This document shows positions 8,307-17,246 of a DNA stretch of 64,000 nucleotides, piece by piece. Positions within the stretch are counted from its first letter, which is position 1. Each line of letters starts with the position of its first letter. The position numbers were made by a program, and so were the translations under genes. The stretch is from an uncultured Anaerolineae bacterium (GTDB taxonomy: Bacteria; Chloroflexota; Anaerolineae; Aggregatilineales; Phototrophicaceae). The notes under the pieces were generated by a model that worked only from the letters and a program-made list of their open reading frames with translations, did no database searches and was not told where the DNA came from. Location: NCBI GenBank assembly GCA_937995825.1, contig CALKJO010000011.1, positions 1-64,000 on the forward strand, in the 5' to 3' direction.

Positions 8307-10244
8307 ATGACCACCCTTTACGGAACTTGGCGCAGCCCTTTCACCCCCGCCCTGATGGCGGGCGGGCTGCGCTTTGATGAGCTTCAGTGGGACTCGGACG
8401 GGCAGACGCTCGTCTGGCTCGAACGGCGCGGCGCGGCGTCGGTGCTGGTCGCGCAGACCGGCGTTGACGCTCCCCGCGATCTGACCGCCGAGACGGAGAA
8501 AATCGGCGCGCGCGTCGGCTATGGCGGCGGCGATTTCACCGTCCATCGGGGCATCGTCTACGCGGCGGGCGCGGGCGGGCGGCTGTACCGGCTGCCGCTG
8601 GACAAGCCCGCCCTGACGCCGATCACGCCCGCGTTTGGCGCGGCAGCAGCGCCGACCGTCTCGCCCGATGGCGAATGGATCGTCTACGTTCACAGCTGCG
8701 AAGAGACCGATGGGCTGGCGGTCGTCGATGCGCAGGGTGCGCATTTCCCGCGCAAGCTGGCGTTTGGCTCGGATTTCGTCATGCAGCCCGCCTGGAATCC
8801 CAGCGGGACGCAGCTCGCCTACATCGCCTGGGATCACCCCAACATGCCCTGGGACAGCACCGCCCTCTGGCTCGCCGAGATCGAGCGCGATGCCTCTGGC
8901 TTCCCGGTCATCGCCTCGAAGACCACCCTGATCAGCGGCATGAGCCTGTTTCAGCCGACCTTCAGCCCTGATGGGCGCTATCTGGCGTATGTCGGGGAAC
9001 TCAAGGGCTGGTGGCAGGTCTTTGTATATGACCTGTCCACTGGTCGGCACAGCGCTCTGACAGCGACGCCCGCCGAACATGGTCTGCCCGGCTGGATGCA
9101 GGGGATGCGGACGCTGGCATGGACGCCGGAAAGCGACGCCGTGTTTGTTATCCGCAGCGCGGCTGGCTTCAACACGCTGATCCGCTGCGACCTTGCCGCC
9201 AAGACCGAGACTCAGATCGCCGCCGTCGATGCCTATACCGCGCTGAGTCAGCTCGCGGTTGGGACGGAACGCATTGCCCTGATCGCCTCATCGCAGACCG
9301 TGCCGCCACGTATCATCAGCATCGACATCGATCCCGCTCGCCGCGCCGCGCCTACACGCACTGAGAGCGGCACATTCATCATTCGCCCGCTGGCTCAGCC
9401 GACCATTCACCGCCGCGCGCGCGCCGAGCTGATCGCCCCCGAACACCACGCCATCGCCCAGTCCATCGCCTGGAGGGACGGCTCCGGCGAGACGATCTAC
9501 GGCATGTATTATCCGCCCGCGCCCCCCGATCCCACTGCGCCGCTGCCGCCCGGTCTGCCGCCGCTGGTGATTTTGGTGCATGGGGGACCCACCTCGCAGG
9601 TCAGCGCCGCCTATAACCCGCAGGCGCAGTTTTTCGCCACGCGGGGCTACGCTGTCCTTGCCGTCAACCATCGCGGCAGCACAGGCTATGGCAGGGCATA
9701 CCGCGACAAGCTGCGCGGCATGTGGGGCGTGTATGATGTGGAGGACTGCGTCTCCGGCGCGGCGTATCTGGCGTCGCTCGGTCTGATCGACTCGGACAAG
9801 CTGGTGATCATGGGCGGCAGCGCCGGCGGTTACACCGTCCTGCAATCGCTGGTGACGCGCCCCGGCGTCTACAAAGCCGGCATCTGTCTTTATGGGGTCA
9901 GCAACCTGTTCGCGCTGGATGAAGAAACCCACAAATTCGAGTCGCGCTATCATGACTCGCTGCTCGGCGCGCTGCCTGAAGCAGCGGCGATCTGGCGCGA
10001 ACGTTCGCCGATCTTCCACGCGGACAAAATCCGCGATCCGCTGCTGATCTTCCAGGGGGATGAGGATCGAGTCGTGCCGCCGAATCAGAGCGAGCAGATC
10101 GCTGCCGCAGTCAAAAAGCGCGGTGTGCCGTGCGAATATCGCTTGTTCTCTGGCGAAGGACACGGCTTCCGCAAGCCGGAGACAATCCAGATGATGTATG
10201 CTACTATCGAAGCCTTTCTGCGTCAGCATGTGCTGTATCGTTGA
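8307..10244 (+). CDS. S9-family prolyl oligopeptidase-like serine peptidase
   Basis: A 645-residue protein. Residues 1-370 form a beta-propeller with repeats of the TolB type (PTVSPDGEWIVYV, PAWNPSGTQLAYI, PTFSPDGRYLAYV). The C-terminal part is an alpha/beta-hydrolase peptidase domain with the triad Ser505 in GGSAGG, Asp587 in GDEDRVVPP and His619 in GEGHGF. The family cleaves short peptides, often acylaminoacyl peptides, in the cytoplasm. The frame is open from 8235, but ATG 8307 has GAGGAG ten bases upstream and fits the domain start. No signal peptide is seen. The gene is 70 bases upstream of the Gfo/Idh oxidoreductase and may be co-transcribed with it. Confidence 0.93.
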   Translation: MTTLYGTWRSPFTPALMAGGLRFDELQWDSDGQTLVWLERRGAASVLVAQTGVDAPRDLTAETEKIGARVGYGGGDFTVHRGIVYAAGAGGRLYRLPLDKPALTPITPAFGAAAAPTVSPDGEWIVYVHSCEETDGLAVVDAQGAHFPRKLAFGSDFVMQPAWNPSGTQLAYIAWDHPNMPWDSTALWLAEIERDASGFPVIASKTTLISGMSLFQPTFSPDGRYLAYVGELKGWWQVFVYDLSTGRHSALTATPAEHGLPGWMQGMRTLAWTPESDAVFVIRSAAGFNTLIRCDLAAKTETQIAAVDAYTALSQLAVGTERIALIASSQTVPPRIISIDIDPARRAAPTRTESGTFIIRPLAQPTIHRRARAELIAPEHHAIAQSIAWRDGSGETIYGMYYPPAPPDPTAPLPPGLPPLVILVHGGPTSQVSAAYNPQAQFFATRGYAVLAVNHRGSTGYGRAYRDKLRGMWGVYDVEDCVSGAAYLASLGLIDSDKLVIMGGSAGGYTVLQSLVTRPGVYKAGICLYGVSNLFALDEETHKFESRYHDSLLGALPEAAAIWRERSPIFHADKIRDPLLIFQGDEDRVVPPNQSEQIAAAVKKRGVPCEYRLFSGEGHGFRKPETIQMMYATIEAFLRQHVLYR

Positions 10245-10314
10245 AAGCGATGCGCCGCGAGTTATGCATGAAAAGCCTTTCCTCATCCTGCATTACTTCT
10301 GAAAAGGACTGTCC

Positions 10315-11346
10315 ATGATAAAAGTGATTCAACTGGGTATCGGCGGCATGGGCGATTTCTGGCTCACTATCGTCCGGCGCTCCGCCGCTGTCGAATATGC
10401 TGGCTATGTCGAAGTCAACGATGAGATCGCCCGCCAGCAGATCGCCAAATACGACCTCGATCCCGCCCTGATCTTCCATTCGCTGGAGGAAGCGCTCGCC
10501 AAAGTCAGCGCCGATGCGGTGATCAACGTCACGCCGCCGCAGTTCCACCGCGAAACCTGTTTCACCGCGCTGGACGCCGGGCTGCCTGTCCTGTGCGAGA
10601 AGCCGCTGGCGCACACCCGCGCCGATGCGCACGCGCTGGCGGACAAAGCCGCGTCAACAGGTGTGCTGCTGATGGTGGCGCAGAACTACCGCTATTCCGC
10701 CGTCGCTGCGACGGTCAAAGCCGCCCTCACCTCCGGCGAGCTGGGCGCGGTCTCCGGCGTTGCAGTCGAGTTTTATAAAGCGCCGCGCCTGATCGGGTTC
10801 CGCGAATTCATGGCGCACCCGCTGATCGTCGATATGGCGATCCACCATTTCGACATGCTGCGCTATTTCCTCGGCTCCAACCCCATCCACGTCTACGCGC
10901 ACACGTGGAATCCGCCCTGGTCATGGTACAAGGGCGACGCCTCCGCCGTTGTCACTGCCGCTTTTGCCAACGGCGCGCACGTCAGCTACACCGGCTCATG
11001 GTGCGCGCAGGGGCGCGAGACGCCCTGGAACGCGCACTGGCGCTTCGAGTGCGAACGCGGCATCCTGCTGGTCGAAAATGATCAGCTCTACTTGCAGAAC
11101 GTGACCGGCGTGGAGGATCGCGGCGGCTACTACCACACTGGCTACGGCGATCTGATGCAGCTTCCGCTGGTCGAGATGCCGCTTCAGGCGCAGGATTACC
11201 TGCTCGATGAGTTCGTCCAGGCGCTGACCAGCGGCAAGCCCCCTGCCACCACCGTCCAGGACAACATCCACACCATCGATTTCGTCTTTGACGCAGTCGA
11301 CTCCGCCGATTCCGGCGCGCCGGTTGCGCGGAGGGCAGCGGGATGA
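10315..11346 (+). CDS. Gfo/Idh/MocA-family NAD(P)-dependent oxidoreductase
   Basis: A 343-residue oxidoreductase. The N-terminal Rossmann fold has GIGGMGDFW for dinucleotide binding and the family hallmark CEKPLAHT near residue 100; the C-terminal alpha/beta domain follows with YKAPRLIGF and DMAIHHFDMLRY, which include the usual active-site His and Asp. Members oxidise or reduce sugar, inositol or related hydroxyl groups. An AAAGGA lies 8 bases before the start. The stop overlaps the start of the acyl carrier protein gene (GGATGA), so the two are coupled. This placement with an acyl carrier protein and an acyl-AMP ligase suggests that it modifies a small precursor or product rather than serving in central sugar catabolism. 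Confidence 0.92.
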   Translation: MIKVIQLGIGGMGDFWLTIVRRSAAVEYAGYVEVNDEIARQQIAKYDLDPALIFHSLEEALAKVSADAVINVTPPQFHRETCFTALDAGLPVLCEKPLAHTRADAHALADKAASTGVLLMVAQNYRYSAVAATVKAALTSGELGAVSGVAVEFYKAPRLIGFREFMAHPLIVDMAIHHFDMLRYFLGSNPIHVYAHTWNPPWSWYKGDASAVVTAAFANGAHVSYTGSWCAQGRETPWNAHWRFECERGILLVENDQLYLQNVTGVEDRGGYYHTGYGDLMQLPLVEMPLQAQDYLLDEFVQALTSGKPPATTVQDNIHTIDFVFDAVDSADSGAPVARRAAG

Positions 11347-11585
11347 ACGAAGCCGAAGTGCGCCAGCGGCTGCGCGCCTTCATCCTGAATGAGATCATTC
11401 GCGACGACCTAGACATCGCCGACGATGAGGGCATCATCACCGGCGGACTGATGGATTCACTCTCGCTGGTGCGCGTGCAGGTTTTCATCGAAGAGGCGTT
11501 CGGCGTCGTCATTCCCGATCCGCAGATGACCGTCGCGACGATGGACACGCTCAACCAGATGGTCGCGCGGATCATGAAAGGCTGA
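11343..11585 (+). CDS. Acyl carrier protein
   Basis: An 80-residue acidic four-helix protein with the phosphopantetheine attachment motif GGLMDSLSLV; the Ser of DSL (near residue 38) would carry the arm. The fit is to stand-alone carrier proteins of specialised pathways more than to AcpP, whose usual motif is DSLDTVE. The start overlaps the stop of the oxidoreductase gene, and the acyl-AMP ligase begins three bases after its stop. The ligase probably activates a carboxylic acid as acyl-AMP and loads it onto this carrier. The TGA stop is followed in the same frame by the ligase sequence, so a point change could fuse the two proteins. Confidence 0.92.
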   Translation: MNEAEVRQRLRAFILNEIIRDDLDIADDEGIITGGLMDSLSLVRVQVFIEEAFGVVIPDPQMTVATMDTLNQMVARIMKG

Positions 11586-11588
11586 CCC

Positions 11589-13253
11589 ATCGCCACACTG
11601 CTTGACGCCGCCTGTCTGGGCGCAGACCGCGCGGACGCGCCCGCTGTCGTCTTTCTGGAGCCAGCCGCGCCGCCGATCACCGTCAGCCGCGCCGCCTTTC
11701 GCCGCCGGGCGCGGCACGCCGCCGCCGCGCTCCATGCGCTCGGCATTCCGCCGCGCCGCCTGGTGATCATCGCGCAGGCGCAGAATCTCGAAAGCCTGTA
11801 TCTGTTCTGGGGCGCACTGTTGATCGGCGCGATCCCGTCGATGTTCCCGCCGCTGACCGACAAGCTCGATCCGGCGGTCTACCGCCGCAACATGGCGGCG
11901 CTGGCGCAGCGCTCGGACGCCGCCGCCGTCTTCACCACGCCGGACGCCGCGCCGCCGCTGCGCGAGGCGTTCGGCGCGATCTGCCCGGTCTACACCAGCG
12001 CCGATCTACCGGATGCCGAGTCCAGCCCTCTTTATGTCCCCGCCCCGGATGAGATCGCTTTTTTGCAGCATTCCAGCGGCACGACCGGGCTGCAAAAGGG
12101 CGTTGCGCTGTCGCATCGCGCCGTCCTGACCCAGCTTGGGCATTACAGCGCCGCGATCAGCCTGAATGATGCCGACTCAATCGTCAGTTGGCTGCCGCTC
12201 TATCACGACATGGGCTTGATCGCCGCCTTCATCCTGCCGCTGGTGCGCGGGCTGCCGCTGATTTTGATGTCGCCGTTCGCGTGGGCAGCGCGCCCCGCCA
12301 TGCTGCTGCGCGCTATCGACGCTTACCGCCCGACGTTCTGCTGGCTGCCGAATTTCGCCTATAATCACATGGCGGCGCGCGTTCGTCCCGCCGACTCCGC
12401 CGGGCTTGACCTGTCCAGCATCCGCGCTTTCATCAACTGCTCCGAACCCGTCCGCCATGACAGCCATCTGGCGTTTCTGACGCGCTTCAGCGCGAACGGC
12501 GTTCGGGGCGATCAACTCGCTGTCAGCTATGCGATGGCGGAGAACACCTTCGCCGTCACGCAAACGCCCATCGGCGCGCCGCCCGTCACGCGGGCGCTCG
12601 ACCGCGCTGCCCTGCAAATACACGGACGCGCCATCGATGCGCCGCCCGATCTTGCGCCGGACAAGATGGTGACGCATGTCTCTTGCGGCAAGCCGATTGC
12701 CGGCACGCGAATCAAGGTCGTCGATGCCGCTGGACATGATCTGCCGCCCGATCAGGTCGGGGAGATTTATGTCCAGAGCGACTGCATGCTGACGGGATAC
12801 TACCGTCGTCCTGATCTGAACCCCTTCGATCAAAAAGGGTGGTATCATACAGGGGATCGCGGTTTTCTCAGCGCCGATGGCGATCTCTATGTTGTTGGAC
12901 GCAGCAAAGACCTGATCATCCACGCTGGCAAGAATATCTTCCCGCAGGACATCGAGGCGGTCGTCAGCAGCCTGGACGGCGTTCACCCTGGGCGCGCCGT
13001 CGCGTTCGGGGTCTACGACGCTGCCGAAGGGACGGAGCTGATCGCTGTCATCGCTGAAGTCGAGACCGACGATCCCGCCGTGCGTCAGCGGATCAACCGC
13101 GACATCCGCAGGCGCGTCAGCGCGCAGACCGATGTCACCGTCAGCTATGTCGAGCTGGTCGAGCGCGGATGGCTGGTCAAAACCAGCAGCGGCAAGATCG
13201 CGCGCGGCGAGAACCGCGCCAAATGGCTTGAAAAACGCGGCTTGCGCGCTTGA
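11589..13253 (+). CDS. Acyl-AMP ligase (FAAL/acyl-ACP synthetase-like), non-standard start
   Basis: An adenylate-forming enzyme of about 554 residues. Motifs present are the P-loop SSGTTGLQKG (near residue 165), YAMAENTFAV, GWYHTGDRG, the hinge GRSKDLIIHAGKN and a C-terminal catalytic Lys in KTSSGKIARG. The NIFPQDIE stretch after the hinge resembles fatty acyl-AMP ligases, which load carrier proteins rather than CoA. Homology clearly continues upstream of the first normal start (GTG 11763) back to the carrier-protein stop, but no ATG, GTG or TTG occurs there in frame. ATC at 11589 sits 7 bases after GAAAGG (11576-11581), so it is either a rare ATC start or an ATG misread. The gene lies between its carrier protein and an M24 peptidase. 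Confidence 0.85.
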   Translation: MATLLDAACLGADRADAPAVVFLEPAAPPITVSRAAFRRRARHAAAALHALGIPPRRLVIIAQAQNLESLYLFWGALLIGAIPSMFPPLTDKLDPAVYRRNMAALAQRSDAAAVFTTPDAAPPLREAFGAICPVYTSADLPDAESSPLYVPAPDEIAFLQHSSGTTGLQKGVALSHRAVLTQLGHYSAAISLNDADSIVSWLPLYHDMGLIAAFILPLVRGLPLILMSPFAWAARPAMLLRAIDAYRPTFCWLPNFAYNHMAARVRPADSAGLDLSSIRAFINCSEPVRHDSHLAFLTRFSANGVRGDQLAVSYAMAENTFAVTQTPIGAPPVTRALDRAALQIHGRAIDAPPDLAPDKMVTHVSCGKPIAGTRIKVVDAAGHDLPPDQVGEIYVQSDCMLTGYYRRPDLNPFDQKGWYHTGDRGFLSADGDLYVVGRSKDLIIHAGKNIFPQDIEAVVSSLDGVHPGRAVAFGVYDAAEGTELIAVIAEVETDDPAVRQRINRDIRRRVSAQTDVTVSYVELVERGWLVKTSSGKIARGENRAKWLEKRGLRA

Positions 13254-13291
13254 AGCGCACCGAAAGATTATTACAGGGAGGAATTCACATC

Positions 13292-14458
13292 ATGCTGACT
13301 CGGAACGGCTGCCTCACCCGCCAGGATCGGTGGCGCGTCCGCATGGATGCGCTCAAGCTCGACGCCGCCGCCATCCTCGATTACCGCGACATCTACTACC
13401 TCACCGGCGTGTATATCCCCCACCATCTGCCCGGCACGCCTGTTCCGCTGCTGCTGCTGATGTTTGCCAGCGGCGAGACGCTGCTTTTTATCGATAGCGC
13501 CTCGGCGAGCGGCGGCTTCGATGTCCGCATCCCGGAGAACGGTGGGTGGGGGGTCACCGAGACCCTCGCCTATGCCTGGAGCAAAAATTCCACCACCAAT
13601 CCCGATCACACGTCACTGCTGGTCGAGATCATCGAAGAGCGGCTCGAAAAGCACGCGCCGGTCAAGCGGCTCGGCTTCCAGTACGAGTCGATGCCTTGGA
13701 CGGTCGCCCGCGCCGTCGTCGGATCGCTGCGCCCGGAGGAGTTCATCCGCATCGACGCTGCGCTCGGCGAGCAGCAGGCGCGCAAGGACGCTGACGAGAT
13801 CGCCTGCATCCGCGAGTCGATCCGGATCGCTCGCGCTGGCTATGACGCCGCTCAAGCTGCCATCGCCCCTGGCGCCGCCGAACTCGACGTGCTGGACGCG
13901 GCGCGCTCCGCCGCCTTCAAAGCCGCCGGCGAACCGGTCTACCTGAACGGCGACTTTCGCAGCGGCGAGATGGGCGGCTTCGCCCGCAATCGCAAAATCG
14001 AAGCGGGCGAGAGCTACATCATCGATCTGTGGGTCTACCATCGCGGCTATTGGTCGGATATGTCGCGGACATTCGCCGTCGGGGGCGATCCACTGCCCGC
14101 GCAGCGCAGCCTATATGACCACCTGCGCGCCATCCTCGATGAAGTCCCGCAGCTCGTAAAGCCCGGCATGGATGGGCGCGAGGTTTTCGCGCTGATCGAT
14201 AACCGCGTCCGCGATTTTCCGGCGCTGCGCGAGATCGGCTTGATCCACCATGCCGGACACGCGCTCGGTCTGCGCGCGCACGAAATGCCCGATCTGAATC
14301 CCAACCGAGGCGGAGCCATCGAGCCGGGCTGTGTTTTCACCATCGAGCCGGGCGGCTATCCCGCTGATGCCAGAGGCGGCGTCCGGCTGGAAAATGTCTA
14401 CCTGATGACCGAGTCCGGCGTGGAGACTCTGTCGCCCTACCCGTTCACGTATACCTAA
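13292..14458 (+). CDS. M24-family metallopeptidase (Xaa-Pro aminopeptidase-like)
   Basis: A 388-residue pita-bread fold enzyme with an N-terminal creatinase-like domain and a C-terminal peptidase domain. All five dimetal ligands are visible: Asp245 in IIDLW, Asp256 in WSDMSRT, His323 in HHAGHALG, Glu352 in TIEPGG and Glu367 in RLENV. The family removes N-terminal residues before proline or hydrolyses related amide bonds such as creatine. ATG 13292 follows AGGGAGG by 10 bases; the frame is open further upstream but that extension would overlap the ligase end. It could trim a peptide-like product of the carrier-protein pathway, but a housekeeping role is equally possible. Confidence 0.9.
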   Translation: MLTRNGCLTRQDRWRVRMDALKLDAAAILDYRDIYYLTGVYIPHHLPGTPVPLLLLMFASGETLLFIDSASASGGFDVRIPENGGWGVTETLAYAWSKNSTTNPDHTSLLVEIIEERLEKHAPVKRLGFQYESMPWTVARAVVGSLRPEEFIRIDAALGEQQARKDADEIACIRESIRIARAGYDAAQAAIAPGAAELDVLDAARSAAFKAAGEPVYLNGDFRSGEMGGFARNRKIEAGESYIIDLWVYHRGYWSDMSRTFAVGGDPLPAQRSLYDHLRAILDEVPQLVKPGMDGREVFALIDNRVRDFPALREIGLIHHAGHALGLRAHEMPDLNPNRGGAIEPGCVFTIEPGGYPADARGGVRLENVYLMTESGVETLSPYPFTYT

Positions 14459-14463
14459 CCGGT

Positions 14464-15924
14464 TCACCCAAAGCGCAGATTGCGGCGGACGCGAGTGTTG
14501 AGTTCGCTGCGCACCCGCTCCAGGTCATCGGCGATCAGAATGTCCTGCCAGAGATTGGGATAGCGCATTCGCAGCGCGTCGCGCAGCACGTCCGCCGTCT
14601 CCGGCAGGGTAATGATGGTCGCGGCGGCGCTCTGCGTGCTGGGGATGTACTGAATCAGCTCCGGCAGGGTCGTCACGATGGGGCGAAACGTGTTGTAATA
14701 CGCCTGCGCCGTGTCGAAAAACCAGCGTGACTCCAGTCCAATGCCTAAAATCACAAAATGGAAGTCCGCCCGCCCATGAATCGGACCCGGACCCGACGGC
14801 GTCGGCGTGGCGCTGATGATCGGGCTGCCCATGACCTCAAGCGGCGGGACGGGCTTGAGGATGGGCGGTGTTGACGCCAGCCGTCCGATTGCCGGGGCGA
14901 TCCAGCCGTCATCCCCGTAATACTCGTCCTCTTTCCAGAGCGTCACGCCGAAAAACCAGGGCGGAGCCTGGCGCGCGCTCCACTCGAACATCGCCAGCGT
15001 CGCTTCGGCGTGATTGTTCTCATCGTAGGGTGGATAGCGCGCGTCCTGCTGGAAGACGCCGCCTCGAAACGGGAAAATGCCGCCTTCCGTGCCGACGACG
15101 GGGACGGCTTGCGTGCCGAACAGCGCCGCTGCCCGTTCGTTGAAATACTGCCCCATGGCGATCAGCCCGACCGGATCGCCGTGTGGGGTGCGCGGCGTCC
15201 CGCCGGCGACGGTGCGCCCTGGATCATTGCGCTGGCAGATCGGGTCATACGGATACTCAAAATGCCAGCCGGGTTCATGGGCGCGCTGCTGCGCCGGTGG
15301 GCGCGCCTGATACGGATTGCCCGGCACAGATTGGTAGAAGTGGTTCAGGATATACGGATGGGTCGCCAGATAGAAGCCGCTGTTGAGAATCCGCCGGAAG
15401 CGTTCGTAGTGGCGATCCGCCAGATAATTCATGAACGCATTCATCCAGGGAACCGCCGCATAAGGCAGATCATCGCTCTCCGCCAGCGGGATGAAGCCCG
15501 GATAACAGCCCAGACTGATCACAAACTCGGCGAAATTGAGCCAGTTCTCCATCAGCGGGACGATCACACCGTCGAAGTTGCGCCAGTCGGGGTTGAAGCC
15601 CTCCTGCCATTCGACGCCGAGATTCGGCTCGTTATACCACTCGAACCACTTCACCCCCGCCCGTGCAAAGGCATAGGTGACGCGCTGCCAGTGTGCGTCA
15701 AAGGGACCCGCGCCGTAGCGTCCCAGATACAGCCGGACAATCGGCGTGATCCCCGCCGACATGAAAACCTCGATGTCGTCCACATATTCATAGCCTGCCG
15801 CGATCAGCTTGACCCAGCCCATGCGCGGGTTGATATAGCGGTTGTAATCCGGCGGCGTCTGAAAGATGCTCGCCACATGCAGTCCGCGCGGATTGCGCGA
15901 CCATTGATATTCGTCCAACCTCAT
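14464..15924 (-). CDS. Putative TIM-barrel glycoside hydrolase-like protein
   Basis: A 486-residue protein that I cannot place in a named family. Its layout suits a clan GH-A-like TIM barrel: KWFEWYNEPNLG has Glu99 at the usual acid/base position after strand 4, and VVGTEGG in the middle third could supply the nucleophile Glu. Aromatic-rich loops (GWHFEY, PWFFGVTLW) are typical of sugar-binding clefts. No signal peptide or membrane segment is evident, so secretion is not indicated. The frame is open to a TTG at 15984, but ATG 15924 overlaps the stop of the 41-residue ORF upstream as ATGA, suggesting coupling. It follows a sugar nucleotidyltransferase on the same strand, consistent with a carbohydrate role. 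Function is inferred, not shown. Confidence 0.7.
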   Translation of the reverse strand: MRLDEYQWSRNPRGLHVASIFQTPPDYNRYINPRMGWVKLIAAGYEYVDDIEVFMSAGITPIVRLYLGRYGAGPFDAHWQRVTYAFARAGVKWFEWYNEPNLGVEWQEGFNPDWRNFDGVIVPLMENWLNFAEFVISLGCYPGFIPLAESDDLPYAAVPWMNAFMNYLADRHYERFRRILNSGFYLATHPYILNHFYQSVPGNPYQARPPAQQRAHEPGWHFEYPYDPICQRNDPGRTVAGGTPRTPHGDPVGLIAMGQYFNERAAALFGTQAVPVVGTEGGIFPFRGGVFQQDARYPPYDENNHAEATLAMFEWSARQAPPWFFGVTLWKEDEYYGDDGWIAPAIGRLASTPPILKPVPPLEVMGSPIISATPTPSGPGPIHGRADFHFVILGIGLESRWFFDTAQAYYNTFRPIVTTLPELIQYIPSTQSAAATIITLPETADVLRDALRMRYPNLWQDILIADDLERVRSELNTRVRRNLRFG

Positions 15925-16046
15925 CGCGTAACCATGACCTTCACCCGATGCCAGGCATTGTTCACATGTCCCTTGAAATTCCAAACCGACTCGATCCGCT
16001 CCGGCTGGACCGCCGCCGCGCTGTCCCAGGCGCGCTCACGGTTCAT
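15921..16046 (-). CDS. 41-residue coupled small ORF
   Basis: A short frame between the nucleotidyltransferase and the glycosidase-like gene. Its ATG overlaps the nucleotidyltransferase stop (ATGA) and its own stop overlaps the next start (ATGA), so all three would be translated in relay. The product is charged and aromatic (ERAWDS near the start, VWNFKGHVNNAWHRV in the middle), with no membrane segment or signal. I do not recognise it. It may be a genuine small protein, a device passing ribosomes from gene to gene, or the detached N-terminus of the downstream protein after a frameshift. Confidence 0.45.
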   Translation of the reverse strand: MNRERAWDSAAAVQPERIESVWNFKGHVNNAWHRVKVMVTR

Positions 16047-17116
16047 AACTGAACATAGCTGTTTTCCGCCAGGATGAAGCGGTGGGCGGCTGGGACATGA
16101 GGCGCAGCCGCGACCTGCGAATTGTCCGCGACCAGGCTGGAGTCGATGCGCCCTGGGATACTGCGAATCGAGCAGTTCTGCATGATGATGCTGGCATCGA
16201 TCTCGCTGTTTTCGATCACGACGTTGTCCCCAAGCGAGGTATAAGGTCCGATGAAGCTGGCTTTGACGGTCACATTTCTGCCGATGATGACGGGTCCGCG
16301 GATGACGCTGTCGATGATCTTGCTGTTTTCGCCGATGATGACGCGGTGGCTGACTTCGCTCTTGCCGATGATCATCTCGCCGTTTTCGGGAGCGGGCGAA
16401 TAAGGCAGATCGCCCAGCACATACTGATTCGCCTGGATGATCGAGTCCGGCTTGCCGGCATCGATCCACCAGCCGGTCAGCCGATATGGGGAGACCTCCG
16501 CGCCGCTGCGGATGACCAGATCAATCGCGTCGGTGATCTCCAATTCGTTGCGCCAGGACGGCTTGATCTGAGCGATGGCGTCGAAGATCGATTTGCGGAA
16601 CAGGTAGACGCCGGCAATCGCTAGGTTGGAGGGCGGGTCTTTGGGCTTTTCGACGACGCGCTTGATGCGTCCGTTGGCGATCTCGGCGATGCCGAAGCGC
16701 GTTGGATCGCTGACTTCGCCAAGCGCGAGCGCGATCTCGGCGCTGCTGTGCGGGAAAGCGCGCAGCGCCGCCTCCATTTTGTCCTGAAAAATATTATCCC
16801 CTAAATACACGCAGAACGGCTCATCGCCGACAAAATCGCGGCATAAGCCGATGGCGTGCGCCAGACCGCGCTGCTCCGCCTGGACGATATACGTCAGGTG
16901 GACGCCGTAGCTTGCGCCATCGCCCAGACTCGTGCAAATCGGCGAGTCCAGATCGTTGACGACGATGCCGATCTCGGTCAGTCCGGCGTGTTTCAGCACT
17001 TCAATGGCATAGCCGATGAGCGGGCGATTCGCCACCGGAACCAGCGGCTTGGGCATCGTCAGTGTCACCGGGCGCAGCCGCGTCCCCTGTCCTGCCGCCA
17101 AAATCACAGCTTTCAT
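16043..17116 (-). CDS. Sugar-1-phosphate nucleotidyltransferase (RmlA-long type)
   Basis: A 357-residue enzyme that joins a sugar 1-phosphate to a nucleoside triphosphate to make an NDP-sugar. The N-terminal nucleotidyltransferase fold starts with AAGQGTRLRP (nucleotide loop), then KPLVPVANRP, YLGDNIF (metal-binding Asp) and VVEKPKDPPS. From about residue 245 comes a left-handed beta-helix of hexapeptide repeats (IIGKSEVSHRVIIGEN, VIIGRNVTV). This matches the long glucose-1-phosphate thymidylyltransferases common in archaea and Chloroflexota. The frame is open to 17149, but ATG 17116 follows GAAAGAGAG and gives the standard MKAVILAAG start. The stop overlaps the next ORF. Confidence 0.9.
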   Translation of the reverse strand: MKAVILAAGQGTRLRPVTLTMPKPLVPVANRPLIGYAIEVLKHAGLTEIGIVVNDLDSPICTSLGDGASYGVHLTYIVQAEQRGLAHAIGLCRDFVGDEPFCVYLGDNIFQDKMEAALRAFPHSSAEIALALGEVSDPTRFGIAEIANGRIKRVVEKPKDPPSNLAIAGVYLFRKSIFDAIAQIKPSWRNELEITDAIDLVIRSGAEVSPYRLTGWWIDAGKPDSIIQANQYVLGDLPYSPAPENGEMIIGKSEVSHRVIIGENSKIIDSVIRGPVIIGRNVTVKASFIGPYTSLGDNVVIENSEIDASIIMQNCSIRSIPGRIDSSLVADNSQVAAAPHVPAAHRFILAENSYVQL

Positions 17117-17246
17117 GTTTATGCTCTCTTTCCACGTTGATGCATGCACAGCATCCTACCACAGATCGCCTTGAATACTCTCGCAGTCACTTTCACGTTA
17201 CAATTCAGATATCGTCCACCATCCCGAAAAAAAAGGCATTCCAAGC

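Noticed and set aside
11583..11585. TGA between the carrier protein and ligase as a recoding or readthrough site
   Set aside because: No selenocysteine-like or readthrough signal was recognised, and an ATC start with a good ribosome site, or a single base error, explains the arrangement more simply. Kept only as an alternative in the finding on the start codon.
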